64,000 nucleotides of DNA from Millisia brevis NBRC 105863 (GTDB lineage Bacteria > Actinomycetota > Actinomycetes > Mycobacteriales > Mycobacteriaceae). Location of the stretch: positions 85,202-149,201 of the forward strand of contig NZ_BCRN01000016.1 of the NCBI RefSeq assembly GCF_001552615.1, written 5' to 3'. Below the pieces are notes generated by a model. The model was not told the origin of the DNA and ran no database searches. It saw only the letters and a list, made by a program, of their open reading frames with translations. Numbering within the stretch: the first letter of the stretch is position 1; every line of letters starts with the position of its first letter. Made by a program: the position numbers and the translations under genes. Shown one piece after another: positions 7,461 through 16,157 of this stretch.

Positions 7461-8417
7461 ATGACCAGCTCGACCCCCCGAGGCGCGACACCCCAGCGCT
7501 CAACCCCCCAGCGCTCAACCCCCCAGCGCTCAACCCCCCAGCGCTCGACCTCCCAGCGCCAGTACGTCTTCACCCTGGGCTGCCCGGACCGCACCGGCAT
7601 CGTCGCGGGTATCTCGTCCTTCATCGCCGAACACGGCGGCTCGATCGCCGAGGCGGCGTACCACGCCGACGCCGACAGCGGCTGGTTCTTCACCCGCCAG
7701 GCGGTGGACGCGCGCACGATCGATACCTCGCTCGAACAGCTGCGGGCCGGATTCGGTGCGGTCGCCGCCGACTTCGGTTCGGATGTCGAATGGGCGCTTC
7801 ATGATTCGGCGGAACCCAAGCGCATCGTGGTGCTGGTCAGCAAGGAGATGCACTGCCTGCACGACCTGCTCGGCCGAAATGCGCAGGGCGAGTTGCCCGG
7901 AACGATCGTCGCGGTGATCGGCAATCATCCGGAGCCGGCGACGCTGGTCGAGGCGCACGGGGTGGTCTTCCACCACGTCCCGTTCGCGAAGGACCCGGAG
8001 GATCGCGCGGAATCGTTTGCCGCCCTGGCGAAGCTGGTGGATTCGTTCGACGCGGATGCGATCGTGCTGGCCCGCTTCATGCAGGTGCTGCCGGCCTGGC
8101 TCTGCGAGAGCTGGGCGGGGCGGGCATTGAATATCCACCACAGCTTCCTGCCGTCGTTCGTCGGCGCACGGCCCTACCACCAGGCCTTCGCGCGCGGCGT
8201 CAAGCTGATCGGGGCGACCTGCCACTACGTGACCGGCGAACTCGACGCCGGACCGATCATCGAGCAGGACGTGATCCGCGTCGACCACTCCGACACGATC
8301 CCCGACCTGGTGCGTCAGGGCCGCGATATCGAGAAGCTGGTCCTCGCCCGTGGGCTGCGCTGGCACCTCCAGGACCGCGTCCTGGTGCACGGCCGCAAGA
8401 CGGTCGTCTTCGACTGA
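7461..8417 (+). CDS. purU: Formyltetrahydrofolate deformylase PurU
   Basis: 318 residues. Hydrolyses 10-formyl-tetrahydrofolate to formate and THF, balancing the one-carbon pool and supplying formate for PurT. An ACT domain (about residues 34-105, [20 protein letters not shown]) precedes the formyltransferase domain with [11 protein letters not shown] and THYVT-like [13 protein letters not shown], which hold the catalytic Asn, His and Asp. The odd feature is the N-terminus: [10 protein letters not shown], then four exact copies of PQRST, then SQRQ, encoded by 15-bp tandem DNA repeats. This is absent from typical PurU and is probably a disordered tail. Start at ATG 7461. Confidence 0.93.
   Translation: MTSSTPRGATPQRSTPQRSTPQRSTPQRSTSQRQYVFTLGCPDRTGIVAGISSFIAEHGGSIAEAAYHADADSGWFFTRQAVDARTIDTSLEQLRAGFGAVAADFGSDVEWALHDSAEPKRIVVLVSKEMHCLHDLLGRNAQGELPGTIVAVIGNHPEPATLVEAHGVVFHHVPFAKDPEDRAESFAALAKLVDSFDADAIVLARFMQVLPAWLCESWAGRALNIHHSFLPSFVGARPYHQAFARGVKLIGATCHYVTGELDAGPIIEQDVIRVDHSDTIPDLVRQGRDIEKLVLARGLRWHLQDRVLVHGRKTVVFD
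7491..7550 (+). repeat. 15-bp tandem repeat, four copies, in purU 5' end
   Basis: Unit CCCCAGCGCTCAACC, four copies with minor changes in the last, each encoding PQRST, plus a partial fifth (7551-7560). Because the unit is a multiple of three, slippage would change the length of the N-terminal tail without shifting frame. The array lies 80-140 bp from the deoC start, so copy number could also alter the spacing of that promoter region. Confidence 0.9.
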
Positions 8418-8438
8418 CGACCCCGCGCCCGGCGGCGA

Positions 8439-9575
8439 TCAGGCGTCGACGAGGACCCCGCCGGGCCGGCCGATCGCCGGCTCGTCGGTGTGCTGAGCGA
8501 GCCGGATGATCTCGGCGTTGGTCTGCTCGACCGCCTCGACCGGCAGCATGTGGCCGACGCCGGGGATCTCGATGAACCGGTACAGCTCACCGGTGTCGGC
8601 GAGCTTGGCCGCGATCCGGTAGGAGTGCACGGCCGGGGTCAGCCGGTCGTCGGCGCCGACGAGCACCGTGGTCGGCACGGTGATGTTCTCGAGGCCGCTG
8701 TAGATGTCCAGGTCCGCGAGCATCAGGCCCCAGGCGCCGCGGGTCTTCGGCGAGCAGGACCGCACGATCCGGGCGCTGAAGTCGACCTCGGCGCGGGTGG
8801 CGTCCTTGCTCAGCGCGACGTAGCGGATACCGGAGAGCACCAACGGGCTGGTGAGCGTCTCGGCGGGCAGCGGCAGCTCGGTGCCGATGCTCGCGCGCAG
8901 CAGCGCTTCGGCGCGGGCGGGCAGGCGACGGCGGAAGGGCAGCACGCCGAGGTCCTGGAGCAGCTGGTTGGCGCCGGTGCTGGCCAGCACGATGCCCTTG
9001 GCGTAGCGGGAGACCTCGTCGGGGCGACGCCCCGCCCACGACATGATCGACATGCCGCCCATGCTGTGGCCGACGATGACGGCGGGCTTGGCGGGATCGA
9101 CGGTGGCCTGCAGAACGTCGGCGAGGTCGGCGCCCGGGGTACCGGCGGTCAGCCGGGCGGAACCCATCGTCGAGTTGCCGTGGCCACGCTGGTCGTAGGT
9201 GATGACGCGGTAGCGGTCGGCCAGAGCGTTGATCTGCGGGGCCCAGAACTCGGTGCAGCAGACCCAGCCGTGGCACATCACGATCGGTTCGCCGTCGGCC
9301 GGGCCGAACTCGCGGACGAACAGTTCCGCGCCGTCGCCGGTGCGCACCGTGCGGCCGCGGTCGGGGGCGGTGATCGAGCCGATCAGATCGTCGACGCGGG
9401 TCGGGAGCAGGTCCTCGACCGGAATGCGGCGGTTGCCGATCGCGGAGTCGAGGATCGCGGCGGGAGCGGGCGGCTGATGCCGCCGTCGAGCGAGTCCGGC
9501 CATCGCGCCGGCAACCGAGACCGCAGCCCCACCGGCGGTGATCAGAGCGGCCTTCGAGCCCATCTTCCCGCGCAT
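8439..9575 (-). CDS. Alpha/beta hydrolase with N-terminal hydrophobic anchor
   Basis: 378 residues. ATG 9575 is preceded by AAGGAG at 7 nt. A short basic start is followed by a hydrophobic helix (AALITAGGAAVSVAGAMAGL, about residues 8-27), likely a membrane anchor or uncleaved signal. The alpha/beta hydrolase fold follows: HGWVCCTEFW oxyanion region, VGHSMGGMS with nucleophile Ser171, GADDRLTP with the acid, and GVGHMLP with the catalytic His. A cap region with several helices lies between. An esterase or lipase-like activity on an envelope-associated substrate is plausible. The real substrate is unknown. Confidence 0.82.
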   Translation of the reverse strand: MRGKMGSKAALITAGGAAVSVAGAMAGLARRRHQPPAPAAILDSAIGNRRIPVEDLLPTRVDDLIGSITAPDRGRTVRTGDGAELFVREFGPADGEPIVMCHGWVCCTEFWAPQINALADRYRVITYDQRGHGNSTMGSARLTAGTPGADLADVLQATVDPAKPAVIVGHSMGGMSIMSWAGRRPDEVSRYAKGIVLASTGANQLLQDLGVLPFRRRLPARAEALLRASIGTELPLPAETLTSPLVLSGIRYVALSKDATRAEVDFSARIVRSCSPKTRGAWGLMLADLDIYSGLENITVPTTVLVGADDRLTPAVHSYRIAAKLADTGELYRFIEIPGVGHMLPVEAVEQTNAEIIRLAQHTDEPAIGRPGGVLVDA

Positions 9576-9630
9576 TTTCACTCCTTGTCCGCAAACGTCG
9601 TTCGCTCCGGACGGCCAAGAATATGTGGCC

Positions 9631-9646
9631 CCGACAACAGTGTCGG
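9631..9646. promoter_or_regulatory. Small perfect hairpin CCGACA-ACAG-TGTCGG
   Basis: 6-bp stem with a 4-nt loop in the 147-bp gap upstream of the hydrolase gene (minus strand) and after the DUF2516 stop (9723). Too short for a confident terminator; could be part of the hydrolase 5' leader. Confidence 0.35.
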
Positions 9647-9722
9647 CATCGGGGTTACAGGTATTACAGCGACACGCCAGGCAGGTATGTCGCATCTTCG
9701 TATCGCCCGGCCGGGCGCCGTC

Positions 9723-10013
9723 TCACCAGCGCGGACGCTGGATCTCGTCGACCTTGGGGCGGACATCGACCAGATAGATGAGGGTGGCTGCGATAGCCGC
9801 GATCCCCACACCGAAAAATCCGATCGGGCCGAACAAGAAGAGGAACACCGTAGAGGCGGCCAAAATTCCGATCCAGATCGGCTTGGTCAGCTTCCCGGCG
9901 GCCGTGAAGGCGTCCTCGCGCTGCCGAATCGCGTGCACCAACGCGTAGGCGGCGAAGCCGATCGCCACGATCTGAATCGCATAGAAGATCACACTGGTCG
10001 CCGTAGTCGTCAT
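9723..10013 (-). CDS. DUF2516 small membrane protein
   Basis: 96 residues with three predicted transmembrane segments (SVIFYAIQIVAIGFAAYALV; ILAASTVFLFLFGPIGFFGV, continuing into GIAAIAATLIYLVD) and a charged C-terminus. DUF2516 proteins are conserved next to hbhA in Mycobacteriales (Rv0476 in M. tuberculosis) and have no known function. The ATG follows TATACT by 6 nt, and those six nucleotides (GAGGAA) also resemble a ribosome-binding site. The gene lies downstream of a strong hbhA-side hairpin. Confidence 0.85.
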   Translation of the reverse strand: MTTTATSVIFYAIQIVAIGFAAYALVHAIRQREDAFTAAGKLTKPIWIGILAASTVFLFLFGPIGFFGVGIAAIAATLIYLVDVRPKVDEIQRPRW

Positions 10014-10019
10014 TTCCTC

Positions 10020-10025
10020 AGTATA
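10020..10025 (-). promoter_or_regulatory. -10 TATACT for DUF2516 gene
   Basis: Near-consensus minus-strand -10, 6 nt from the ATG at 10013. It gives the small membrane protein its own promoter after the hairpin that follows hbhA. Confidence 0.55.
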
Positions 10026-10028
10026 GAA

Positions 10029-10074
10029 ATCGATCGCCCGGGGCGGCGGTGGTCGCGCGCCCCGGGCGATCGAT
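10029..10074 (-). terminator. Terminator-like hairpin after hbhA
   Basis: A perfect 16-bp stem (10029-10044 with 10059-10074; arms begin ATCGATCGCCCGGGGC) around a 14-nt loop, only 6 bp after the hbhA stop on the minus strand. No U-tract follows, which is common for actinobacterial terminators. The far arm abuts the -10 of the next gene. Confidence 0.75.
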
Positions 10075-10080
10075 GGCAGA

Positions 10081-10809
10081 TCAGACCTTCTTGGCGGGCG
10101 CCTTGCGGGCCGGGGCCTTCTTGGCCGGAGCCGCCGCAGTGGTCTTCTTCGCCGGCGCGGCCTTGGTGACCCGCGCCTTCACGGCGGGAACCTCGTCGGC
10201 GGCCTCGTCGACCGCATCCGCGACGTCGTCGGCAACCTCGGTGACCTTCTCGGCGACCTCGTCGGCGGCCTCGGAAACCTTGGAGCCGGCCAGACCGGCC
10301 AGCCCGGCGGCGCGCTCGCCGACGGCGCGGGTCTCGGAGGCGACCTTGCCGAGCGCCTGCTCGGTCAGCTCGACAACCTCACCGGCGGCCGCGTTGGCCC
10401 GCTCGATCGAACCCTCGATGCTCGGCGAGCGACGGATCCGCTCGACGGTCTCCTCGCCGCGTACGGCGAGCGAGCTGTAGAGATCGGAGGCGACCTTCAG
10501 GTAGGCCTCGGCGACCTTCTTGAGCTCCTCCGGGGTGAAGCTCTCGCGCAGCTCGGCGACCTCGGGCAGCTCGGACGGCAGGCCGACGAGGCGCTTGCGC
10601 AGGATCTCGACCTCTTCGACGATGCTGTCGACGCGGGCCTTGGCGGTCTCGCGGGCGGTCTCGACCCGATCGTTGACCTCGGTGCCGGTGCTCTCGGCAC
10701 GAGCGCGGACCTGGGCGACGACATCGGCAACGGCCTGAACCACGGCGTCACCGGCGCCGACGGCGGCGTAGATCGGGGTCTTGACGTTGTCGAAACGAGG
10801 GTCGGTCAT
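10081..10809 (-). CDS. hbhA: Heparin-binding hemagglutinin / lipid-droplet protein (HBHA/MLDS family)
   Basis: 242 residues. A long predicted coiled coil (about residues 15-190, rich in Ala/Glu/Val heptads) ends in a Lys/Pro/Ala tail (AAPAKKTTAAAPAKKAPARK) that in M. tuberculosis HBHA binds heparan sulfate. In Rhodococcus the homologue MLDS coats lipid droplets and binds DNA through the basic tail, so in a non-pathogen a storage role is as likely as adhesion. No signal peptide. ATG with GAGGAGA 7 nt upstream. The gene lies directly downstream of its XRE regulator and is followed by a perfect hairpin. Counterpart of Rv0475. Confidence 0.92.
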   Translation of the reverse strand: MTDPRFDNVKTPIYAAVGAGDAVVQAVADVVAQVRARAESTGTEVNDRVETARETAKARVDSIVEEVEILRKRLVGLPSELPEVAELRESFTPEELKKVAEAYLKVASDLYSSLAVRGEETVERIRRSPSIEGSIERANAAAGEVVELTEQALGKVASETRAVGERAAGLAGLAGSKVSEAADEVAEKVTEVADDVADAVDEAADEVPAVKARVTKAAPAKKTTAAAPAKKAPARKAPAKKV

Positions 10810-10883
10810 CGGGAATTCTCCTCTGCTGAAATTTCTTGTGGCGCAACGTGACGGCGCCGCGCCGATGTCTGTGTGTGGCCCGG

Positions 10884-11399
10884 CTATTCGTCGGTGGACG
10901 TCGGCACGACGATCACCTCGGAAGGACCGGGGTCAGGCGAATCGACATCGGACACACTCGATGTCGCGTTCTCCCGACAGAAGGTCTCGTAGATCTCCAG
11001 GAGCGTGCGCTTCTGCCGTTCGTTGAGAACGACATCCGCTTCGACCGCATCCCGGACCGGGCTGTGCGGCCGCTCGTCCAGGAAGCCCGCTCGCACGTAC
11101 AACGCCTCGGAGGACATCCGCAGCCCCTTGGCGATCTGGCTGAGCACCTCCGCGGACGGCTTGCGCAGTCCGCGTTCGATCTGGCTCAGATACGGGTTGC
11201 TGACCCCCGTAAGGGTGGCCAACTGACGCAGCGAGACCTGCGCGGACTCCCGCTGCGCCCGAATGAAACTGCCGATATCGCGGGGCGTGGCGGCCACCTT
11301 CGCCGCCAGATCGCCGGCCAACTCGACCACACCACCGTCCCCGGGCTCCCCGGCGGCGGAGTCCTGCGACTCGCTTTCGGAGCGTGGCTCGGGCTTCAC
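10884..11399 (-). CDS. XRE-family regulator of the hbhA locus (MLDSR-like)
   Basis: 171 residues. Helix-turn-helix at about residues 41-95 (IGSFIRAQRESAQVSLRQLA, then GVSNPYLSQIERGLRKPSAE), flanked by acidic/Ser-rich tails. The family member next to mlds in Rhodococcus (MLDSR) and Rv0474 next to hbhA in M. tuberculosis control their own operon. GTG start at 11399 has GGGAGG upstream. The 74-bp gap to hbhA contains only its ribosome-binding site, so the two are probably co-transcribed. A 21-bp-periodic repeat upstream (11471-11508) is a candidate autoregulatory operator. Confidence 0.87.
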   Translation of the reverse strand: MKPEPRSESESQDSAAGEPGDGGVVELAGDLAAKVAATPRDIGSFIRAQRESAQVSLRQLATLTGVSNPYLSQIERGLRKPSAEVLSQIAKGLRMSSEALYVRAGFLDERPHSPVRDAVEADVVLNERQKRTLLEIYETFCRENATSSVSDVDSPDPGPSEVIVVPTSTDE

Positions 11400-11470
11400 A
11401 ACGCCCTCCCGGGATTCGGTCGGATCACCCGCGGTGATCGATTCGGTGTATTACCGACCGTAGCCTCGCC

Positions 11471-11508
11471 TGCTAGCTATTGCAAGCACATTGCTAGCAA
11501 TAGCTTGC
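11471..11508. promoter_or_regulatory. Two 17-bp direct repeats, 21-bp period, with perfect palindrome
   Basis: 11471-11487 and 11492-11508 match at 13 of 17 positions (both start TGCTAGC and end GC) and are offset by 21 bp, two helical turns. The centre holds a perfect palindrome TTGCTAGCAA (11491-11500), and AGCTATTGC/GCAATAGCT forms a 9-bp inverted repeat around it. The site lies 72-109 bp upstream of the XRE gene, as expected for an operator bound by two dimers on one helix face. Confidence 0.6.
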
Positions 11509-11529
11509 ACCTGTGATCGACGGCACACG

Positions 11530-12801
11530 TCAGCCGAACATGAGGAACGACAGGGTGTAGATCGCCAGACCGGCGAGGGCGCCGACCACCGTGCCGTTGA
11601 TGCGGATGAACTGCAGATCGCGACCGACCTGCACCTCGATCTTGCGGCTGGCCTCCGCGGCATCCCATCGCCCGATCGTGTCGGAGATGATCGAGGTGAT
11701 CTCGTCGGCGTAGTTGGTCGCCGCGAACCGCGCGGCGGCGAGCAGCCAACGATCGAGCTTGTCGCGGACCTCGGGTTCGTCGCGCACCTTCTCACCGATG
11801 CGCTGGATGTTGTCGGCGATCTTGCGGCGCAGGGTGGAGTTCGGATCTTCGACCGACTCGGAGATCAGCCGCTTGGCGACCGTCCAGGTGGCCGCGGCGA
11901 GCCCGGTGATCTCCTCGCGGCCCATGATCTCGGCCTTGATCTTCTCGGCCTTGGCGATCGTCTCCGGGTCGTTCTGCAGATCGTTGGCGAATTCGACCAG
12001 GAACGCGTCGGCGGCCAGCCGCAGCTCGTGGTTCGGGTTGGACCGAACCTTCCAGGTGAAGTCGACCAGTTCGCGGTGGATGCGCTCCCCGAGCAGTTGG
12101 TTGACGAACTGCGGCGCCCAACTCGGCGAATCGCGGGTGACGATGCGATCGATCGTGTCCAGGCTGCCGAGGGCCCACTGGTGGGCCCGCTCGGCGAGCA
12201 TGTCGATCAGCGGGCGATGCCGCCCCTCGTTCAACAGCTCGGTCAGCACCCGGCCGATCGGCGGACCCCACTGCGGGTCGGCGATGCGCTTGACGATCGT
12301 GCTGTCGATGACCTGCTGGACGTCCTCGTCGTTGAGCACCTCGAGCGCGCCGCGCAGCACGGTCGCCGACTCCGCGGCCACCCGCTCGGCGCTGCTGGGC
12401 TTGGCCATCCACTCGGCGAGCCGAATGGGGATCCGCGCCGAGCGCACCTTGTCGGTGACGACCTCGGGCGACAGGAAGTTCGTGCCGACGAAGGAGCTCA
12501 GCGCGGTACCGAGCTGGTCCTTCTTGCGCACGATGATCGCGGTATGCGGGATCGGGATACCCATCGGATATCGGAACAACGCGGTGACCGCGAACCAGTC
12601 GGCGAGCGCGCCGATCATGCCGGCCTCCGCCGCGGCGCGCACGAAGCTGACCCAACGCGGGGCGTCGAGCGACTCCTGCCAGCGGCAGACGAAGTACACG
12701 ATGGTGACGAAGACCAGCAACCCGGTGGCGAACGCTTTCATCCGCCGCAGATCGCGGATCTTCGCCCCTTCGTCGAACGTGAGCAATTCCACGCTGGCCA
12801 T
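11530..12801 (-). CDS. DUF445 membrane protein (YjiN-like)
   Basis: 423 residues from ATG 12801. DUF445 proteins have an N-terminal hydrophobic helix (about residues 20-40, KAFATGLLVFVTIVYFVCRW), a long helical soluble region, and a C-terminal membrane segment (NGTVVGALAGLAIYTLSFLM). The conserved start of the family, AAAEAGMIGALADWFAVTALF, is present around residues 55-75. Function is unknown. M. tuberculosis Rv0473 is the positional counterpart. The gene runs toward the XRE/hbhA pair but is separated from it by a 130-bp operator-containing gap. A longer reading frame upstream has no start support. Confidence 0.85.
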   Translation of the reverse strand: MASVELLTFDEGAKIRDLRRMKAFATGLLVFVTIVYFVCRWQESLDAPRWVSFVRAAAEAGMIGALADWFAVTALFRYPMGIPIPHTAIIVRKKDQLGTALSSFVGTNFLSPEVVTDKVRSARIPIRLAEWMAKPSSAERVAAESATVLRGALEVLNDEDVQQVIDSTIVKRIADPQWGPPIGRVLTELLNEGRHRPLIDMLAERAHQWALGSLDTIDRIVTRDSPSWAPQFVNQLLGERIHRELVDFTWKVRSNPNHELRLAADAFLVEFANDLQNDPETIAKAEKIKAEIMGREEITGLAAATWTVAKRLISESVEDPNSTLRRKIADNIQRIGEKVRDEPEVRDKLDRWLLAAARFAATNYADEITSIISDTIGRWDAAEASRKIEVQVGRDLQFIRINGTVVGALAGLAIYTLSFLMFG

Positions 12802-13024
12802 TGTGCCCGCGTGTTGCGCTGCGTGGTTCGGGGTATTCACCCATATCCCGCGACGCGAGCGCTGCCGGCTGCGCCACAGTCGCCCCGTAAGGGCCTCATC
12901 AGCCCGTATCCTTGAGCGGACGACGAGACCTGGAACCGATTCGGCACAAAACGTGGCCCACGCAACGCTCACCCGAGCGGGCGGCGGCACCGCGGATCGG
13001 TGGGTACAAGGAGGGCTGAACTCG

Positions 13025-13825
13025 ATGGCTGCCGATGCGATGGCCACTCCCGGCAAGGGAGGGTCCGGAAGTCGCACCACGAGCACCGGCCGCACGATCA
13101 GTCGCGTCCGCTCCGGAGCGGACGCCGGCGACGGCCGCAAGCGGCGCTGGCGCGAGCACAAGCTCGCCCGCCGCGAAGAGTTGGTCGCCTCGGCCACCAA
13201 TGCGATCCGCGTACGCGGTCCGAACGCCGGTATGGACGAGATCGCCCAGGAGATCGGGATCTCCAAGACCGTGCTCTATCGGTACTTCACCGACAAGGCC
13301 GACCTGGTGACCGCGGTGCTGGACCTGTACGTCAGCGAGACGCTGGCCCCGCGGCTGATGGCCTCCATCCAGGAGGACTCCGACGAGTACAACCTGATCC
13401 GCACCACGATCGGCGCCTACGTCGACGCGGTCGCGGCCGATCCGAATCTGTACCTCTTCTTCGTCTCCCAGAACTCCGGCAATACCGCGATCAGCGAGTC
13501 CGAGCAGGCGATCGCCGAGTTGGTCGTCGTCGTGGTCGGCGAGCGACTGCGCGCCCTGGCGATGGATTCCGGCGGCGCCTACGTATGGGGTTACGGGCTG
13601 GTCGGCAGCGTGCGACTCGCGGTGCACTGGTGGATCACCCACCAGTCGATGTCGAAGGAAGCGCTCGTCGACTACCTGGTGATGATGATCTGGGGTGGCG
13701 TCGCGGGCGTCGCCGCCTCCGGTGCGTCACCGGCGGTGTTCAACCAGTTCCCGCATCCGTTGCAGCCGATGCCTCCCGCCGAGGCTGCCCGGGTCCAGGC
13801 CGAGGCGGCCCCCGACCCCGAGTAG
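13025..13825 (+). CDS. TetR-family transcriptional regulator
   Basis: 266 residues. The first ~50 residues are Gly/Ser/Arg-rich. The TetR helix-turn-helix is at about 55-100 (VRGPNAGMDEIAQEIGISKT then LYRYFTDKADLV). A helical ligand domain follows with TetR_C-type hydrophobic helices (YVWGYGLVGSVRLAVHWWIT). AAGGAGGG precedes the ATG. It is divergent from the DUF445 gene (223 bp), the arrangement of Rv0472c and Rv0473, so control of DUF445 or fatty-acid related genes nearby is plausible. Effector unknown. Confidence 0.88.
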   Translation: MAADAMATPGKGGSGSRTTSTGRTISRVRSGADAGDGRKRRWREHKLARREELVASATNAIRVRGPNAGMDEIAQEIGISKTVLYRYFTDKADLVTAVLDLYVSETLAPRLMASIQEDSDEYNLIRTTIGAYVDAVAADPNLYLFFVSQNSGNTAISESEQAIAELVVVVVGERLRALAMDSGGAYVWGYGLVGSVRLAVHWWITHQSMSKEALVDYLVMMIWGGVAGVAASGASPAVFNQFPHPLQPMPPAEAARVQAEAAPDPE

Positions 13826-13868
13826 CGGCATCACCTGCCGATAGCGGGGCCGACTAGCCTCGGTCGCT

Positions 13869-16157
13869 ATGCGGGTGAGCGACCCCACTGTCGGGGCACG
13901 TCTGGTGGCGGCGATCGCGCTGTTGACGCTCGCCGCGATCGGGACGGTGGCGGTCGGCTTCGCCGGTCGCGTCGAGATGCGGGCGGCCGATGCACCGGCC
14001 GAGGTGTTCAGCGTCGACCGGGCGCGGTCCGCGGTCGAGCCGATCGTCGACGAACCCCGGGTCCCCGGTACACCCGAACACGCCGCCGCCCGCGACTATC
14101 TGGTGCGGCACCTGTCCGAACTCGGCTGGCGTACCGAGGTTTCCGAGGGCGTCGGCAGCGTCGAGGCGACCGGGGACGCGATCGAACGGCTCGGGCGGGT
14201 CGACAACATCGTCGCGACGTTGCCGGGTACCGATCCGACCGGATCCGTGCTGATCGCCGCGCATTACGACACGGTGCCCGGCTCGCCCGGAGCCGCGGAC
14301 GACGGGATCGGCATCGCCACCGCCCTCGAGGTGGCCCGCGCGCTCGATGCGACCGGGCCGCACCGCAATACCGTCACCGTGCTGCTCACCGACGGCGAGG
14401 AGTCCGGGCTCCTGGGCGCCGAGGCGTTCGGCCGGGCGCTGACGCCATCCGCGTCCGAGGCACCGATGGTGGTCATCAACAACGAGGCTCGCGGCAGCAG
14501 CGGGCTGCCGGCGATCTTCCGCACGAGCACCCCGAATGCCGAGCTGGTGCGCATCGTCTCCGGAATCCGTGGTGCCGCTTTGGATACCGGGGCGCAGGCG
14601 GCTTTCGAGTTGATGCCGAACGATACCGACTTCACCCGGTTCGAGGAGGCGGGGCTGGCGGGCCTCGACACGGCGATCACCGGCTCGTCGGCGAACTATC
14701 ACAGCGTCACCGATACCGCCGATCGCCTGTCGTCGGAGTCGCTGCAGCGGATGGGCGACGTAACGTTGGCCGCGGCAGGGGAATTGGCGGCGACCGATCT
14801 GGCGTCGGTCAACTCGGACGGGTCGGCGGTGGCGGCGGCGGTGCTCGACCGGACCGTCCACGCGCCGCGCTGGGTCGAATGGCTGGTGGTGGCGGCAACT
14901 CTGGTCGGTGCCGCCGCGGTGGTGATCGTGCGCCGCCGGGCGGGCGACCGGTGGGCGGCGTTGTCGGTGGCCGCGGTCGCCGGGGTGGCGATCATCCCGA
15001 TCGGGGCGGCGGCCGCGGTGGTGCCGTGGTGGGTGACGGCGATACTGAACCCGACGATGGTGTCGAGCGTGGTCGGCGATCCGTATCGGCCGGGGGCATT
15101 GCAGATCGCCGGGATGGTCACCGCGGTGGCGGCGGCAATGGTGGTCGCCGGGGTGTTGCGGCTACGGCTGTCCCGGTCGGAGGTCGGGATCGGATCCCTG
15201 CTGGGAGCGGTCCTGCTGGTGGTGGTCGCGGCCCTGTTGCCGGGGTACGCGCTGGTCCTCGGCGCGGCGGTGCTGCCTGCGGTGGCCGGCGCGCTGGTGG
15301 TCGGCCGGGTCCGTCCGACGATCGGCGTACCGGTGGTGGCGGTCGCGGCGGCTCCGGCGGTGGCGATCCTGGTGCCGTTCGCGGTGGCGATGTTCGATAT
15401 CGGTCTGGAGATCGGTGGGGCGGCGGCCGGTCTGGTGGCGATCGTGCTGTTCGGCTGTCTGCACCCGATCATCGATGTTCTGATGACGCGGCGCACGCCC
15501 CGGCTGCGCGACGTCGTTCCGGTCGTGGCGGTGGGTCTGGTGGGTGTGGTCGCCCTGTCGGTGACGGCGGTGATCGCCAATGCCTCGTCGGTGCGGCAGC
15601 CGATGCAGGAGAGCATCGTCTACGCGGTCGACCAGGACACCCGGTCGGCGCAGTTCGTGGGCGGTACCGACCCCAAATCCGCGTGGGCGCAGCAGTTGAT
15701 GCCGGATCGCGGTGCGGTGGAACTTCCCGGCCGGGACAGCCAGACCCTGCCGTACGGGTCGGCTCCGGTGGTGGACCTGGCGGCGCCCGAGCTGACGGTG
15801 TTGTCCGACCGTCGGGAGGGCGATCGGCGCACCCTCGAGGTGCGGCTGAGCTCCGGGCGCGCGGCGTCGGAGCTCTATCTGCGGACCGTCGGCGACGTGA
15901 CGGTCGCCGGCCCGGTGGTGGTCGCGGGACGCGAGGTGTCGACCGCCGACGAGGCGGATCGAGCCGGGCTGTCGGTGCGCTTCATCGGCGAGCCGACGGT
16001 GACGGTGCGCTTCACCGTGGTGGGGGCGGGCGACACCGTCGAGTTGCGGGTCGCGGACAGCACCCCGGACGTCTCGGCGATCCCCCAGTTGGTGGCGCCG
16101 GAGGATGTGGTGGTCAATGCCCCGTCGACGTTCGTCTCCCGTTCGGTGACGATCTAG
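13869..16157 (+). CDS. Membrane-embedded M28-family metallopeptidase
   Basis: 762 residues. One N-terminal membrane helix (about 10-30) precedes an extracytoplasmic M28 peptidase domain. Zinc-ligand and catalytic residues are visible: His132 in AHYDTVPG, Asp144 in GAADDGIG, the Glu177-Glu178 pair in DGEESG, and His278 in NYHSVTD. From about residue 325 follow some nine hydrophobic segments, then a C-terminal extracytoplasmic beta-rich domain (about 590-762). The plan resembles eukaryotic Fxna/Pff1 endomembrane peptidases. ATG follows TAGCCT by 8 nt. The 3' end overlaps the convergent PHP gene by 4 nt. Substrate unknown. Confidence 0.85.
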   Translation: MRVSDPTVGARLVAAIALLTLAAIGTVAVGFAGRVEMRAADAPAEVFSVDRARSAVEPIVDEPRVPGTPEHAAARDYLVRHLSELGWRTEVSEGVGSVEATGDAIERLGRVDNIVATLPGTDPTGSVLIAAHYDTVPGSPGAADDGIGIATALEVARALDATGPHRNTVTVLLTDGEESGLLGAEAFGRALTPSASEAPMVVINNEARGSSGLPAIFRTSTPNAELVRIVSGIRGAALDTGAQAAFELMPNDTDFTRFEEAGLAGLDTAITGSSANYHSVTDTADRLSSESLQRMGDVTLAAAGELAATDLASVNSDGSAVAAAVLDRTVHAPRWVEWLVVAATLVGAAAVVIVRRRAGDRWAALSVAAVAGVAIIPIGAAAAVVPWWVTAILNPTMVSSVVGDPYRPGALQIAGMVTAVAAAMVVAGVLRLRLSRSEVGIGSLLGAVLLVVVAALLPGYALVLGAAVLPAVAGALVVGRVRPTIGVPVVAVAAAPAVAILVPFAVAMFDIGLEIGGAAAGLVAIVLFGCLHPIIDVLMTRRTPRLRDVVPVVAVGLVGVVALSVTAVIANASSVRQPMQESIVYAVDQDTRSAQFVGGTDPKSAWAQQLMPDRGAVELPGRDSQTLPYGSAPVVDLAAPELTVLSDRREGDRRTLEVRLSSGRAASELYLRTVGDVTVAGPVVVAGREVSTADEADRAGLSVRFIGEPTVTVRFTVVGAGDTVELRVADSTPDVSAIPQLVAPEDVVVNAPSTFVSRSVTI

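Noticed and set aside
7491..7550. Four regularly spaced repeats considered as a CRISPR array
   Set aside because: The units are only 15 bp, contiguous without spacers, and in frame inside purU.
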